From NCBI RefSeq assembly GCF_024700075.1, contig NZ_JAJONE010000001.1, forward strand, positions 496,001 through 560,000: a stretch of 64,000 bases of DNA, in the 5' to 3' direction. The first letter of the stretch is position 1. Every line of letters begins with the position of its first letter. Source of the stretch: Hymenobacter sp. J193. GTDB lineage: Bacteria; Bacteroidota; Bacteroidia; Cytophagales; Hymenobacteraceae. The notes beneath the pieces were generated by a model. That model saw only the letters and a program-made list of their open reading frames with translations. It was not told the origin of the DNA and made no database searches. Of this stretch, positions 26,746 to 35,961 are shown one piece after another. Made by a program: the position numbers and the translations under genes.

Positions 26746-26978
26746 TAAGATGTTCGTCTGATGAATTTTAAGCCGCTTCGGCACGGCACCAACTGGTCGC
26801 TATAGAGGCTATACTGATAATACCTATGGTAAAGCAGAAAGCCTACATGCATTGTAATACAGCAAGCAGGAGCCGCCCAGCACCAAGGTGCCAACTTAAG
26901 CTTTCATCCCTCGGCCCTTTATTTCCCGTACTTGTCGCCAATCGGTGCCGCTCTCAATTACTCTCACTACTACCTAGA

Positions 26979-27632
26979 ATGGCTGAATCCAGCTTGCCGC
27001 CGAATCCTACGCCCGCGCAACAGCTCGAGCAGGAGCGTGCCCGCTGGAACCATCACCTGCTCGATGCCACCTGGCGCAGCACCCGCTTCAACCCTGAGCC
27101 TAACGCACTGCTAAAGAAAGCGGTGCAGGCAGTACCACCCGGCGCAGCCCTAGACGTGAACATGGGTGAAGGTCGCAACGCCCTGTACCTGGCCGGACTG
27201 GGATGGAAAGTTACGGGCATTGACCTGGCCGATCAGGCGCTGGCTTTTGCGCAGCAACGGGCCGGGCAGCTGCGCGTAGCCCTCACCACCGTGGTAGGCG
27301 ACGCCAATACGTACGACTGGGGTAACAGCTGCTGGGACCTGATTCTGCTTTGCTACGCCGACGAAAGCGCCCACCTGGCGCAGGTGCAGGCGGCGCTGCG
27401 GCCTGGCGGCCTGCTGGTGCTGGAAAACTTCCACGCCGACGTCAACCAAACCTGGCAGACGCCGCCCACCCACCGCGTGGGCTTTGCTACCAACGAGCTG
27501 CCGGACCTTTACTGCACGGCTGACTTCCAGATCGTGCGCTACGAGGAGCCCGTTGCCGTAGCCGATTTCACCCGCGAAACCCACCGGCTGGTCCGCCTGG
27601 TAGCCCGGAAAACAACGAAGCGTGCGCAATGA
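26979..27632 (+). CDS. Class I SAM-dependent methyltransferase
   Basis: The 217-residue protein has motif I as ALDVNMGEGRNALYL (unusual Met in place of the common Gly/Cys), an acidic motif end VTGIDLAD, motif II around GDANTYDWGNSCWDLILLCYAD and a LRPGGLLVLENFH post-motif. This places it in the Methyltransf_25/TehB-like group of small-molecule methyltransferases. The substrate is unknown. The ATG at 26979 (MAESSLPP) is preferred over the in-frame ATG at 26826, because the additional 51 residues are low-complexity and unrelated. Confidence 0.88.
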   Translation: MAESSLPPNPTPAQQLEQERARWNHHLLDATWRSTRFNPEPNALLKKAVQAVPPGAALDVNMGEGRNALYLAGLGWKVTGIDLADQALAFAQQRAGQLRVALTTVVGDANTYDWGNSCWDLILLCYADESAHLAQVQAALRPGGLLVLENFHADVNQTWQTPPTHRVGFATNELPDLYCTADFQIVRYEEPVAVADFTRETHRLVRLVARKTTKRAQ

Positions 27633-27670
27633 AGATTATGGGAAGTCCACTTCTTCATTGCACACGCTTC
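27617..27670 (+). terminator. Hairpin overlapping the methyltransferase stop codon
   Basis: A 19-bp stem with one mismatch (27617-27635 with 27652-27670) includes the TGA of the methyltransferase at 27630-27632. It lies between convergent genes and can serve both strands. Confidence 0.65.
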
Positions 27671-27690
27671 ATTCCTTATTCTACTCTGAT

Positions 27691-27966
27691 TCAGGAAGGC
27701 GAGGTAGAGTAATGCTCGTCGATGGCCTTATCCATAGTTTCGCGGAAGGTAATCATCAGCTTGTCGCGCTCGGTCTCAGGCATGCTTTGCAGGGCGCGCT
27801 CAATGGTGAGGCGGTATACATGGGCCATGAAATTGGCTCCGTAGGTGGTGAAGAAGCCGTCGTGTACTTTGCCAAACGCCTGCTTTTCGGCAGAAGAAAT
27901 TGACAGTGAAAGGGCCAGCCACTCTTTGGCGTTGTTGGCCAGGCTAAGCTGGAGGTCTTGATCCAT
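27691..27966 (-). CDS. Hypothetical protein, 91 aa
   Basis: The small, probably helical protein begins MDQDLQLSLANNAKEWLALSLSISSAEKQAFGKVHDGFF and has no signal peptide or membrane segment. The ATG at 27964-27966 is preferred to the upstream in-frame one. It is the last of three minus-strand genes of unknown function (28639 down to 27691). No family recognised. Confidence 0.65.
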   Translation of the reverse strand: MDQDLQLSLANNAKEWLALSLSISSAEKQAFGKVHDGFFTTYGANFMAHVYRLTIERALQSMPETERDKLMITFRETMDKAIDEHYSTSPS

Positions 27967-28009
27967 GATCTTTAAGTAAGCAGAAGCAAAAAAGGGAGGG
28001 GCGCCGGCC

Positions 28010-28352
28010 TTACTCGCTGCGCCGGTAGGGCCGGAAGGTATGTGGCACAAATGCCGGTATCGGCTGGCCTACGCCGCCGTGCGCGTCGAAAAATGCTTTA
28101 ATGGCTTCTTCCAGCGCCGGGCGGTCGTGCAAAGCCACGGTGGCTACCACATCCTGCTGGTCGAGCGGGGCGGCCAGGGCGCTCAGCCGGCAGCTGGCTA
28201 CCCCAAATGGGTGCTCGATAAACAAGGGCGTGCCATCCTGGGCCAGCTTTTCCTGCTGGTAGCGCCAAGCCAGGTGGAAGGGGGGGCGTCATGGCCGTGC
28301 GGGCGGGTTCGGTAGGAACGAAGCCGAGGCTCCGCAGGTAAGTATCCGTCAT
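28010..28352 (-). pseudogene. Small gene split by a one-base frameshift in a G7 run
   Basis: The first part reads MTDTYLRSLGFVPTEPARTAMTPP from the ATG at 28350-28352. After a 7-G run on the plus strand (28280-28286) the coding continues in another frame as FHLAWRYQQEKLAQDGTPLF...HTFRPYRRSE to a stop at 28010. Dropping one base of the run joins both into a sensible protein of about 113 residues. The start overlaps the preceding gene by four bases, as expected for a real operon member. Either a sequencing error, a true frameshift or a phase-variable tract. No family recognised. Confidence 0.7.
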
Positions 28353-28639
28353 GGTAGTTGGGGGGAAGATTCTTGAGAAATAGGAGGTTCGGCGGGCCAG
28401 TTCACCTGGCGCAGCAGCACTCGCAGTTCGGCTTCGGAGGCCACGCGGCCCTGGAAGCTGTAGAGCAACTGGCCCTGCACGGCTTCGAGCAGCGTCATTT
28501 CGCCGTCGTCGTAGAGCACCAGGGTTTCCTGGCCACAGTCGCTGGGGCGGCTGAAGCGGCGCTGGCCGGCGGGCGCGGCGTAGGGCGCAAAGCCCCAGGC
28601 GCGCAGCAACTCGGCCGCCGGCTGGTAGAAGGAAGTCAT
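28349..28639 (-). CDS. Hypothetical protein, 96 aa
   Basis: The product begins MTSFYQPAAELLRAWGFAPY and contains a short beta region (ETLVLYDDGEMTLLEAVQGQLLYSFQGRV). It is soluble and unrecognised. The ATG at 28637-28639 is preferred over one eight codons upstream. Its stop overlaps the ATG of the next, frameshifted gene (ATGA), so the two should be translationally coupled. Both begin with similar statements of a short N-terminal helix followed by strands, but homology is not demonstrable by eye. Confidence 0.65.
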   Translation of the reverse strand: MTSFYQPAAELLRAWGFAPYAAPAGQRRFSRPSDCGQETLVLYDDGEMTLLEAVQGQLLYSFQGRVASEAELRVLLRQVNWPAEPPISQESSPQLP

Positions 28640-29165
28640 AGGAAAAGAACCCGCAAAGGGCACCCGGCCACGGGGCCGGGCAGTAGGCTACACGGGGCCG
28701 GGTGCCGGCTCGGCTCCGTGTGCTGGCCGTGCCGGCCCTACGACCGGAAGCAGCAAAAACAAGGATGGCGGGGGTGGCCAGTGGGGCCGCAGCCCGGTTG
28801 GCCCATGTAAGTTCCGCCTTTTCTGCCGATAATCCGGTGCGGCTGCCTGCCGGGTGCGGGCGCCAGCCACCAAAACGACCATTGCAGCCCGCAGAGGGTC
28901 ATTTGGGGTAAACTATATTTTTCACCACTCTACTATCCAGCTCTCTGTTCCCCGTTGTTTGTGGCAGGCGCTTGTTCCTGACAACGGGGAACGAACAATT
29001 AAAAACAGGAAACTTACCATTTGCTGGCTATTTTGCAGCCGTTTGGCGGGAAGTGTATCATCTGCCCGCCGAAGAGAGTATACGGACCCGCCGCTTTACT
29101 GCAGGTCGGCTGCCAAGCTACTCCTACCCTGCTTTTCACCACCTATTTGCTTGCCTCTCTCTTCC
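28640..29165. other. 526-bp intergenic region with two hairpins, no gene seen
   Basis: No reading frame here looks like a protein. A 10-bp inverted repeat (28660-28669 with 28696-28705, GCACCCGGCC) lies just upstream of the minus-strand gene. A perfect 12-bp inverted repeat (28947-28958 with 28981-28992, GTTCCCCGTTGT) lies about 175 bases before the plus-strand gene at 29166 and may belong to its leader. Promoters for both divergent genes should be here, but none is convincing by eye. Confidence 0.5.
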
Positions 29166-29564
29166 ATGCGCCTATATTTTGAAAACCCCGTGGGCCGGGT
29201 GCTGGAGCATCCTGATGGGTACGCGCTGGTGCAGTACCACCCAGGCCCGCGCAAGCTTCACCACCTCCAGGCATTTCTGACCCACACGGTACAGCTGCTG
29301 CGCCTGCGCAACTGGGACCGGATGCTCGGCGACCAGCGCCAGATGGAGCCCTTCACGCCCGAAGAAAACGAGTGGGTGCTAGGCTACTGGCTTTCCGAAG
29401 AAAACCAGGGACACCGCGTATTTGGGGCTGTACTGCTGGCCGAAGAGGATTTTGCCCAGTTGCCGGCAGAGTTTACCCGGCAGGATGGTGAGGCGGCCGC
29501 CCTCACGTACCACCTGTTTGCCAATGAAGCCGCTGCCACATCCTGGCTGCTTGGGACTAAGTAG
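29166..29564 (+). CDS. SpoIIAA/STAS-like hypothetical protein, 132 aa
   Basis: The small soluble protein begins MRLYFENPVGRVLEHPDGYALVQYHPGPRKLHHLQAFL and has a NWDRMLGDQRQMEPFTPEENEWVLGYWL core, a pattern shared with Bacteroidota proteins annotated as STAS/SpoIIAA-like. Such domains bind proteins or small ligands. The gene lies 152 bases ahead of a PAS sensor kinase on the same strand, so a signalling partnership is conceivable but unproven. The longer upstream open frame has no sensible N-terminus. Confidence 0.7.
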   Translation: MRLYFENPVGRVLEHPDGYALVQYHPGPRKLHHLQAFLTHTVQLLRLRNWDRMLGDQRQMEPFTPEENEWVLGYWLSEENQGHRVFGAVLLAEEDFAQLPAEFTRQDGEAAALTYHLFANEAAATSWLLGTK

Positions 29565-29716
29565 GCCCGCTGCTCCGGAAGAGGAAACGGTTGGCTGGTT
29601 GTTTCTGCCGTAAGCAGTACCTTCCGGGGTCTGTTTGGCTTACCCGTAGCCGGCGCTGCCCTTCCACGGCGCATTTCCGGGTTTCTGTCGTGCCCGTTAT
29701 TCCTTCCGCCGCTGCT

Positions 29717-31912
29717 ATGTTACCCGCCGACCTGGGAGCCTCATTTCCGCCCGATGACCTGCTGCTGGGGCTGCTGGAGGTTTCGCACACCGGCATCCTG
29801 CTCTATGAACCCATCCGCACCGATGGGCAGATTACGGACCTTGATTTTGTTTTGCTGAACTCAGCGGCTCAGCAGCTGCTGAAGCTGCCGGCCCACCCGC
29901 AAGGCACGCACCTGCAGGTATACCCCCAGACGCTGCACAACGGCGTATTCGCGTTTTACCGGCACGTGCTCGAATCGGGTGAGCCGGGCCGGTTTACCCT
30001 GCACTACCAGGCTGATGGCCTCGACGACCACTACCACCTGTCGGCCCGGCGTGCCGGCCAGGGTTTGCTGGTGAGCGTGACGGGCACTGCGGCCCACACG
30101 CACAGTGAGGTAGAAGCGGCCCTGCGCGAAAGCCGGGCCCGGGAGCAGGCTGCCCGCGCCGACGCCGAAGCGCAGCGCAACCGCCTGCACAACCTGTTTA
30201 TGGAAGCGCCGGCCCTCATTGCCATTTTTCAGGGGCCTGAGCACACCTTTAGCCTGGTGAACCCGCGCTACCAGCAGCTGGTAGGGCCACGGGCCATTCT
30301 GGGCAAGCCTGTCCGGGAGGCCATGCCGGAGCTGGTCGGCCAGCCCGTTTTCGACCTGCTCGACCACGTGTACCGCACCGGCGAAACGTTCTACGCTACC
30401 GAGATGCTGGTGCAGCTGGACCACACCAACTCCGGCGAGCTGGGCAAAAACTACTACAACTTCATCTACCAGCCCAGCCACAGCAGCACGGGAGCCATCG
30501 ACGGGATTCTGGTATTTGCCTACGAGGTAACGCCCCAGGTGGAAGCCCGCCGCCTGGTAGAGGAAAGTGAGCAGCTGCTGCGCACCCTCAACGAGCAGCT
30601 GGCGCAAACCAACCAGGATCTGGCCGCCTCCAACGGAGAGCTACAGGAAGCCAATCAGGAAATCAAAGCCAACAACGCCGAGCTTTCCAAGGCGCAATGG
30701 GCTTTGCAGCAGCTCAACCAGCAGCTGGAAGCCCGCGTAGCGGCCCGCACCCAGGAGCTGCAAACGGCCCAGGCCGAAGCCGAGCGGCAGCGCGCCCGCC
30801 TGGAGCGGTTTTTTATGCAGGCTCCGGCGGCTATCTGCATTCTGGATGGGCCCGACCTGGTGTACGAGCTGGTGAACCCCGGCTATCAGCAGCTGTTTCC
30901 GGGGCGGGAGCTGCGCGGCAAGGCCATTGCCGATGCGCTGCCGGAGCTGAAGGAGCAGTCTATCTGGGAAATTCTGCAGCGGGTATACCGCACCGGCGAG
31001 GCGTTTGAGGGCAAGGAAGTATTGCTGCACTCGGCCCGCTACGAGGGCGCTCCGCTCGAAGACCGATACTTCACCTTCACGTACCAGGCCCGCCACGATG
31101 CCGAGGGCCGGATTGATGGTATCCTGGTGTTTGCCTACGAGGTGACAGAGCAAGTGCTGGCCCGCCAGAAAGTAGCGCAGGCCAACGAGGAGCTCAGCCT
31201 TGCCAACCAGCAGCTTACCCGCAGCAACCAGGACCTCGACAACTTTGTATACACGGCCTCCCACGACCTCAAACAGCCGGTAAACAACATGGCGGGCGTG
31301 TTTGAGGAGCTGAAGCGCACCGCCGTCTTCGAGGACCCCGATGCGCCCTTACTGCTGGGCATGTTTGAGGGCGCGCTAAGCCAGATCCACCGTACCATTC
31401 AGGGCTTGGTGGAAGTAGTGCAGGTAAAGCGGCGCCACAGCCACGTGCCGGCCGAGCCGGTGGCCCTCGTGCCGCTGGCGCAGTCCGTCGTCCGCAGCCT
31501 GCACAGCCAGATAAAAGCTCAGCACGCAACCGTGGAGGTAGATATGGCAGCCGTGCCCGTGCTGAACTTTGGCCGCCTGAACCTACAGAGCGTGCTCTAC
31601 AACCTGATCAGCAACGCCCTTAAGTACGCCCACCCTGAGCGCCCGCCCCACATCCGGGTGGCCACCGAGCAGGCACCCGATGGTACGCCCATCCTGCTGG
31701 TGCAGGACAACGGCCTGGGCCTGGACCTGCCCCGCTACGGCACTGACTTATTTCAGATGTTCCGCCGCTTTCACGACCACGTAGGTGGCTCCGGCATGGG
31801 CCTCTACCTCGTCAACCGTATTGTGCAGCAGGCTGGGGGCCACATTGCCGTGGAAAGCACCCTAGGCGAAGGCACCACCTTCCGCCTGCATTTGCCCGAA
31901 AGCCGATACTAA
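29717..31912 (+). CDS. PAS-domain sensor histidine kinase, soluble
   Basis: The 731-residue kinase has three PAS-like domains (roughly 15-130, 160-285 and 355-480). The second and third are clearly related to each other (SLVNPRYQQLVG versus ELVNPGYQQLFPG, both ending IDGILVFAYEVT), so one arose by duplication. Coiled coils follow each. The H-box is SHDLKQP with phospho-acceptor His516, the N-box is NLISNALKYA, and G-boxes DNGLGLD and GSGMGLYLV are intact. No membrane helix or receiver domain is present, so it senses a cytoplasmic signal and pairs with an unlinked regulator. The ATG at 29717 is favoured. Confidence 0.93.
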   Translation: MLPADLGASFPPDDLLLGLLEVSHTGILLYEPIRTDGQITDLDFVLLNSAAQQLLKLPAHPQGTHLQVYPQTLHNGVFAFYRHVLESGEPGRFTLHYQADGLDDHYHLSARRAGQGLLVSVTGTAAHTHSEVEAALRESRAREQAARADAEAQRNRLHNLFMEAPALIAIFQGPEHTFSLVNPRYQQLVGPRAILGKPVREAMPELVGQPVFDLLDHVYRTGETFYATEMLVQLDHTNSGELGKNYYNFIYQPSHSSTGAIDGILVFAYEVTPQVEARRLVEESEQLLRTLNEQLAQTNQDLAASNGELQEANQEIKANNAELSKAQWALQQLNQQLEARVAARTQELQTAQAEAERQRARLERFFMQAPAAICILDGPDLVYELVNPGYQQLFPGRELRGKAIADALPELKEQSIWEILQRVYRTGEAFEGKEVLLHSARYEGAPLEDRYFTFTYQARHDAEGRIDGILVFAYEVTEQVLARQKVAQANEELSLANQQLTRSNQDLDNFVYTASHDLKQPVNNMAGVFEELKRTAVFEDPDAPLLLGMFEGALSQIHRTIQGLVEVVQVKRRHSHVPAEPVALVPLAQSVVRSLHSQIKAQHATVEVDMAAVPVLNFGRLNLQSVLYNLISNALKYAHPERPPHIRVATEQAPDGTPILLVQDNGLGLDLPRYGTDLFQMFRRFHDHVGGSGMGLYLVNRIVQQAGGHIAVESTLGEGTTFRLHLPESRY

Positions 31913-31975
31913 CAAGCTGGCTGAATATTTTGCTGATGTCTCCTGATCAGCATACTTGGTTGAAAATCTCCGAAC

Positions 31976-32794
31976 TCACTTCGCAGCCAGTTGCCATTTG
32001 GTGCGCGTGTAGGCTATCCGAAACCCGTGCTTCTCGGCATTGCGCTGGGACTGGCTGCCTGGTAGTGCCGCCATCATAGCCAGCGTGCAGCCCTGGCTGG
32101 CAGCGTAGTGCAGGCGGGCTTCCAGCAGCGCCTGCTGCCCGCCCTGGCGCCTGGCCTGCGGCACCGTGCTGGCGCCCGCGAGCAGCGCCACATCGTCGTA
32201 GACGAACAACCCGCCGGCCGCTACCGGCTCCCCGGCCAGCTCAGCCAGGAATGGCCGGGCACCGGCACTTTGGGCGCTGACCACGCTAAGCTCCCGGATG
32301 AATTCTTCCAGGCCATCCATTTCGGTGCTCCATCCGGCCGCGGCCGTGCGGGCCCAGAGCGGGGCCTCATCGGGCGCCAGCAGCCGGGTGCGCAGCTGCG
32401 GGTTGCGCGAAACCGGCGGGGCAGCTGCCGCCGACAACGGCTGGTACAGTACACTGGTGTATTCCAGGGGCTGGTAACCGCGCTGGGTCAGCAAGGGCAG
32501 CAGAGTAGCATCGGCAAGCGGACTGACTTCGTGCAGCACCGGGGCCCCACGCTCCTGAAAAAAGCTTTCCAGCGCAGTTAGGTCACTGGGTGTCACTTCC
32601 CCGAACATGCCCAGCCCGAAGGTTTGCGTCAGGGGTGAATCGGGCCCGTCGAACATGGCGGTGGCCCCGGCTACCTCGCACCAGGTGGCGCCGCTGGCGG
32701 GCTGCAGCCGGGTCCGGGTTTCTACGAAGGCGGCATTGCTACGGCCTTCGGTACGTTCGAGGCGCTGGGATAAGGTGAAGTCAGAGTACAGCAT
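31976..32794 (-). CDS. GNAT-family N-acetyltransferase
   Basis: The 272-residue protein has an apparently degenerate N-terminal GNAT-like half and a C-terminal acetyltransferase domain with GEPVAAGGLFVYDDVALLAGASTVPQARRQGGQQALLEARL, where Q/RRxGxQ/A forms the acetyl-CoA pyrophosphate loop, followed by the NAEKHGFRIAYTRTKW end. The substrate is unknown. The ATG at 32792-32794 is chosen over a GTG eight codons upstream. It converges with the histidine kinase. Confidence 0.87.
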   Translation of the reverse strand: MLYSDFTLSQRLERTEGRSNAAFVETRTRLQPASGATWCEVAGATAMFDGPDSPLTQTFGLGMFGEVTPSDLTALESFFQERGAPVLHEVSPLADATLLPLLTQRGYQPLEYTSVLYQPLSAAAAPPVSRNPQLRTRLLAPDEAPLWARTAAAGWSTEMDGLEEFIRELSVVSAQSAGARPFLAELAGEPVAAGGLFVYDDVALLAGASTVPQARRQGGQQALLEARLHYAASQGCTLAMMAALPGSQSQRNAEKHGFRIAYTRTKWQLAAK

Positions 32795-32904
32795 AAGCAG
32801 TTGCAGCGGAAGCTCCACCGGAGCCCCGGCCGCAAGGTAATTGGTTTACGGACCTCGCCCAAGGGGGCAGCAACCTCCCCTGCCCTGGTTCGTTAAGCAG
32901 GCCT

Positions 32905-33432
32905 ATGAGCCGAGCATTTGCCAAAGAAGATGATTCGCTGGAAGCGCCCATTATTCCGCCCCGCGCCGCCCTGCCACCCAACACGCCCAACTACGTGACG
33001 CCCCGCGGCCTGGAGTTGCTGCGCCAGGAGCTAACTGCCCTGGAAGCCGAACGCGCCCAGGCCGAAGCCCGCCACGATAATGAAGCCGACCGCACACGCC
33101 GGCTTACCGTGCTCAACGGCCGCCTGCACGCCCTCCAGGCCCGGCTGGCCAGCGCTAAAGTAGTGGAACCCCGCACCCAGCCCGCCACAGAGGTACGCTT
33201 TGGCGCTACGGTTTCGCTGCGCACCATCCAAGGACGGCAGCCGGGCCAGGAGCGTCGCCTTACCATTGTGGGCGTGGATGAGGCCTCCATTGCCAAAGGC
33301 TGGGTGGCCTTTGTGGCGCCCATTGCGCGGGCACTGCAGGGGGCCGGGCTAGGCCAGCAAGTAACGGTGCAACCCGGCCCACCCGCGGAAATCGTGGAAA
33401 TAACCGCCATCCAATACGAGGGCGACCAGTAG
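32905..33432 (+). CDS. GreA/GreB-family transcription elongation factor
   Basis: The 175-residue protein has an N-terminal coiled coil starting NYVTPRGLELLRQELTALEAERAQ and a C-terminal FKBP-like domain with VRFGATVSLRT...RRLTIVGVDEASIAKGWVAFVAPIARAL. The layout matches GreB-like factors that bind the RNA polymerase secondary channel and stimulate cleavage of backtracked RNA. The coiled-coil tip acidic pair needed for cleavage is not obvious (the tip reads ARHDNEADRTRR), so it may be a Gre-like paralogue rather than the housekeeping GreA. Confidence 0.88.
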   Translation: MSRAFAKEDDSLEAPIIPPRAALPPNTPNYVTPRGLELLRQELTALEAERAQAEARHDNEADRTRRLTVLNGRLHALQARLASAKVVEPRTQPATEVRFGATVSLRTIQGRQPGQERRLTIVGVDEASIAKGWVAFVAPIARALQGAGLGQQVTVQPGPPAEIVEITAIQYEGDQ

Positions 33433-33480
33433 GCACACGGCGTTTTACCGGTGCCGGCCCTTTCCTGCCCAGCCTTTCTT

Positions 33481-34794
33481 ATGCCCGACTATTCTATCGA
33501 CGTACTCGTTATTGGTGCCGGAGCAGCTGGTCTGCTGGCCGCCCGCGACCTGGCCCGCATCGGCCGCCGCGTAGCAATTTTGGAAGCCCGCGCCCGAATT
33601 GGAGGCCGCATTCATACTTTTCTGGAAGACGGCTTTACCGGGCCCACCGAAGCCGGCGCCGAGTTCATCCACGGCGACGCGCCGCTTACCCGCGCGCTGC
33701 TGCGCGAAGCCGGGGCAGCGTGGCATAGCACCGCCGGCCGCAACTATGAGGTGTACGCCGGCCAGGTGCGGGAGTCTGTGGAGTTTCTGGCCGATATGCC
33801 CGCGCTGCTCCAACAGTTGCACGCGCTGCCGCAGGATATGCCCCTGGCCGATTTCCTGACCTGCTACTTCCCCGGCGACGAGCACGCCACGCTACGCCTG
33901 CAGGCAAGCCAGTTTGCCGAGGGCTACAACCTGGCCGATGCTGCCCGCGCTAGTGCCTTTGCCCTGCGCGACGAATGGGCCGGTGGCGGGGCGGAAGACT
34001 CGCCCCGCCCGACGGGAGGCTACCGCCAGCTAGTGGAGCTGCTACGGGACCAAGCCACAGCCGCGGGCGCCGTACTCTACCTTGACACGCCCGTGCGGCA
34101 GCTTACCTGGGAGTCTGGACAGGTGGCAGCCGTCAGCCCGACCGGCCAGCTATTCCGGGCGCGGCAGGCCCTGATTACGGTGCCCGTGGGCGTGCTGCAG
34201 GCATCGGCCGGAACAGTGGGCGCCCTCAGCTTTCAGCCTGAGTTACCAGAGTTGCGGGCCGCTGCCCGGCAGCTGGGGTTTGGCGCCGTCATCAAAGTGC
34301 TGCTGGAGTTTGCGCCGGATTTCCACCGGGCCGCGCAACCGCCCCTCACGCAGCACCTGCCGGAGCTGGGCTTTGCATTTTCGGATGCGCCGGTGCCTAC
34401 GTGGTGGTCGCAGCTGCCAGATGCGCGCCCCTTGCTCACGGGCTGGCTGGGCGGGCCCGCTGCTACCTATCACCAGCACACGCCCGACGAAGACCTGCTA
34501 CAGCTGGCCCTCGAATCACTGGCTTATGTGCTGGGCAGCACGGTGGCCGCCCTCCGCGAGCAGTTGGTGGCTTACTGCGTGGTGAACTGGGCCGCCGACC
34601 CGTGGGCGCGCGGCGCCTACTCCTATGCTACGGTGGAAGCCGCCGCGGCCCGACAAACGTTGCTGACGCCGGTAGAAAATACCCTCTTCTTCGCGGGCGA
34701 AGGCGTGTATGAAGGCCCCAGCACGGGCACCGTAGAGGCGGCTTTGGTGAGCGGGCAGGACGCTGCCCGGCGCATATTACAGATCGGTAAATAG
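33481..34794 (+). CDS. FAD-dependent amine oxidase family protein
   Basis: The 437-residue flavoprotein opens with the Rossmann motif VLVIGAGAAGLLAARDLARIG, followed by the GG doublet and RIGGRIHTF that bind FAD in monoamine oxidase-like enzymes. The C-terminal FAD motif TLFFAGEGVYEGPSTGTVEAALVSG is intact. It probably oxidises a polyamine or other amine. The ATG at 33481 is preferred over a GTG ten codons upstream. It follows the Gre factor by 48 bases on the same strand but without functional relation. Confidence 0.92.
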   Translation: MPDYSIDVLVIGAGAAGLLAARDLARIGRRVAILEARARIGGRIHTFLEDGFTGPTEAGAEFIHGDAPLTRALLREAGAAWHSTAGRNYEVYAGQVRESVEFLADMPALLQQLHALPQDMPLADFLTCYFPGDEHATLRLQASQFAEGYNLADAARASAFALRDEWAGGGAEDSPRPTGGYRQLVELLRDQATAAGAVLYLDTPVRQLTWESGQVAAVSPTGQLFRARQALITVPVGVLQASAGTVGALSFQPELPELRAAARQLGFGAVIKVLLEFAPDFHRAAQPPLTQHLPELGFAFSDAPVPTWWSQLPDARPLLTGWLGGPAATYHQHTPDEDLLQLALESLAYVLGSTVAALREQLVAYCVVNWAADPWARGAYSYATVEAAAARQTLLTPVENTLFFAGEGVYEGPSTGTVEAALVSGQDAARRILQIGK

Positions 34795-34861
34795 CTGTTG
34801 AATCTTGGCCGGCCGCCCAAAAGTCCGGACATTTGGACTTTGCTTCTTTAGCTGATTTGCC

Positions 34862-35878
34862 ATGCTGCTCCGTTTTTACCGTCTGCCGCGCGTTATATTG
34901 GTTGCCTGCGGCCTGTTGCTGCTGCCCACGGCTCTGCTGGCCTGGGGCAACTGGGGCCACCAGCGCGTAAACCGGGCGGCCGTGCTGGCGCTGCCCGCTC
35001 CGCTGCGCACGTTTTTCTACAACCACATCGACTTCATAGTGACGGAGGCCGTCATTCCCGACTCGCGCAAGTACGTCATCAACGACCGGGCGGAGTTTCC
35101 GCGCCATTTCATTGATCTGGAAGATTTTGGTAATCAAGCCATCAGTGAGCTACCACAGACCTCGGCCGAGGCCTACAAGAAGTACGACGCGGCCATGCTC
35201 GACAAAAGCGGCCGTCTGCCCTGGTACATTCAGGATGTGCTGGCCAAGCTCACGCAGTCGATGAAAAACGGGCGCAAGGATGAAATCCTGTTTCTGGCTG
35301 CCGACCTGGGCCACTACCTCGGCGACGCCACCCAGCCCCTGCACACCTCCTCCAACCACGACGGGCAGCTGACGGGCCAGAAAGGGATTCACGCGTTTTT
35401 CGAGTCGCAGCTGCCCGAACAGTTTGGCAAGGACTACAACTTCCGGCTGGCCGAACCGCGCCTGCTGCAGGACCCAGCCGCTGAAGCCTGGCGCATCATT
35501 GCCCAAAGCCATGCCGCTGCCGATACGCTGCTGGCGCTGGAAAAAAAGCTGGCCGCCGAGACGCCGCCCGCCAACATCTACGCCCTGAATGCCGACGGGC
35601 AGATAAAGAAAAACGTGTTCAACAACCCGGTGCATACGCCGGCCTATTCGGCGGCCTACCATCAGGCCCTCAACCGCATGGTAGAGCGGCAGCTGCGCAC
35701 GGCGGCCCAGGCCACGGCCAACTTCTGGTACACGGCCTGGGTGAATGCTGGCAAACCCGACCTCACCAAGCTCGACGCCGACTATACAACTCAGGCCAGC
35801 GCTAAAAACCTGAAAAAAGAGCTTAAGGAAATCCGCAAAGGCAAACTCATCGACTTCCGTTCTTTTCAGGAGTTTTAG
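34862..35878 (+). CDS. Secreted S1/P1-type nuclease or zinc phospholipase C-like enzyme
   Basis: The 338-residue precursor has a signal peptide ending LLAWG, so that the mature protein begins with Trp, as in S1/P1 nucleases where the N-terminal Trp amine binds zinc. Further zinc-ligand candidates are GHQRVNR, the FIDLED segment and the cluster LAADLGHYLGDATQPLHTSSNHDG...GIHAFFES. These enzymes degrade single-stranded nucleic acids or phospholipids in the periplasm or outside. A strong bidirectional hairpin follows the stop. Confidence 0.88.
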   Translation: MLLRFYRLPRVILVACGLLLLPTALLAWGNWGHQRVNRAAVLALPAPLRTFFYNHIDFIVTEAVIPDSRKYVINDRAEFPRHFIDLEDFGNQAISELPQTSAEAYKKYDAAMLDKSGRLPWYIQDVLAKLTQSMKNGRKDEILFLAADLGHYLGDATQPLHTSSNHDGQLTGQKGIHAFFESQLPEQFGKDYNFRLAEPRLLQDPAAEAWRIIAQSHAAADTLLALEKKLAAETPPANIYALNADGQIKKNVFNNPVHTPAYSAAYHQALNRMVERQLRTAAQATANFWYTAWVNAGKPDLTKLDADYTTQASAKNLKKELKEIRKGKLIDFRSFQEF

Positions 35879-35894
35879 CTGCTGCTCAGGTAAG

Positions 35895-35939
35895 AAAAAG
35901 CCAGGGTCATCCTTTCAAAGAAGATAGCCCTGGCTTTTT
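35895..35939. terminator. Bidirectional intrinsic terminator
   Basis: A perfect 12-bp stem (35895-35906 with 35928-35939, AAAAAGCCAGGG) has A- and T-tracts on both sides. It lies between the convergent nuclease and RecE-like genes. Confidence 0.85.
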
Positions 35940-35961
35940 CAGCTATTTTCAGGCTGGTTGC

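Noticed and set aside
28854..29165. N-terminal extension of the STAS-like protein
   Set aside because: The extension is Cys/Arg/Ser-rich and unrelated to the compact domain that starts at 29166.
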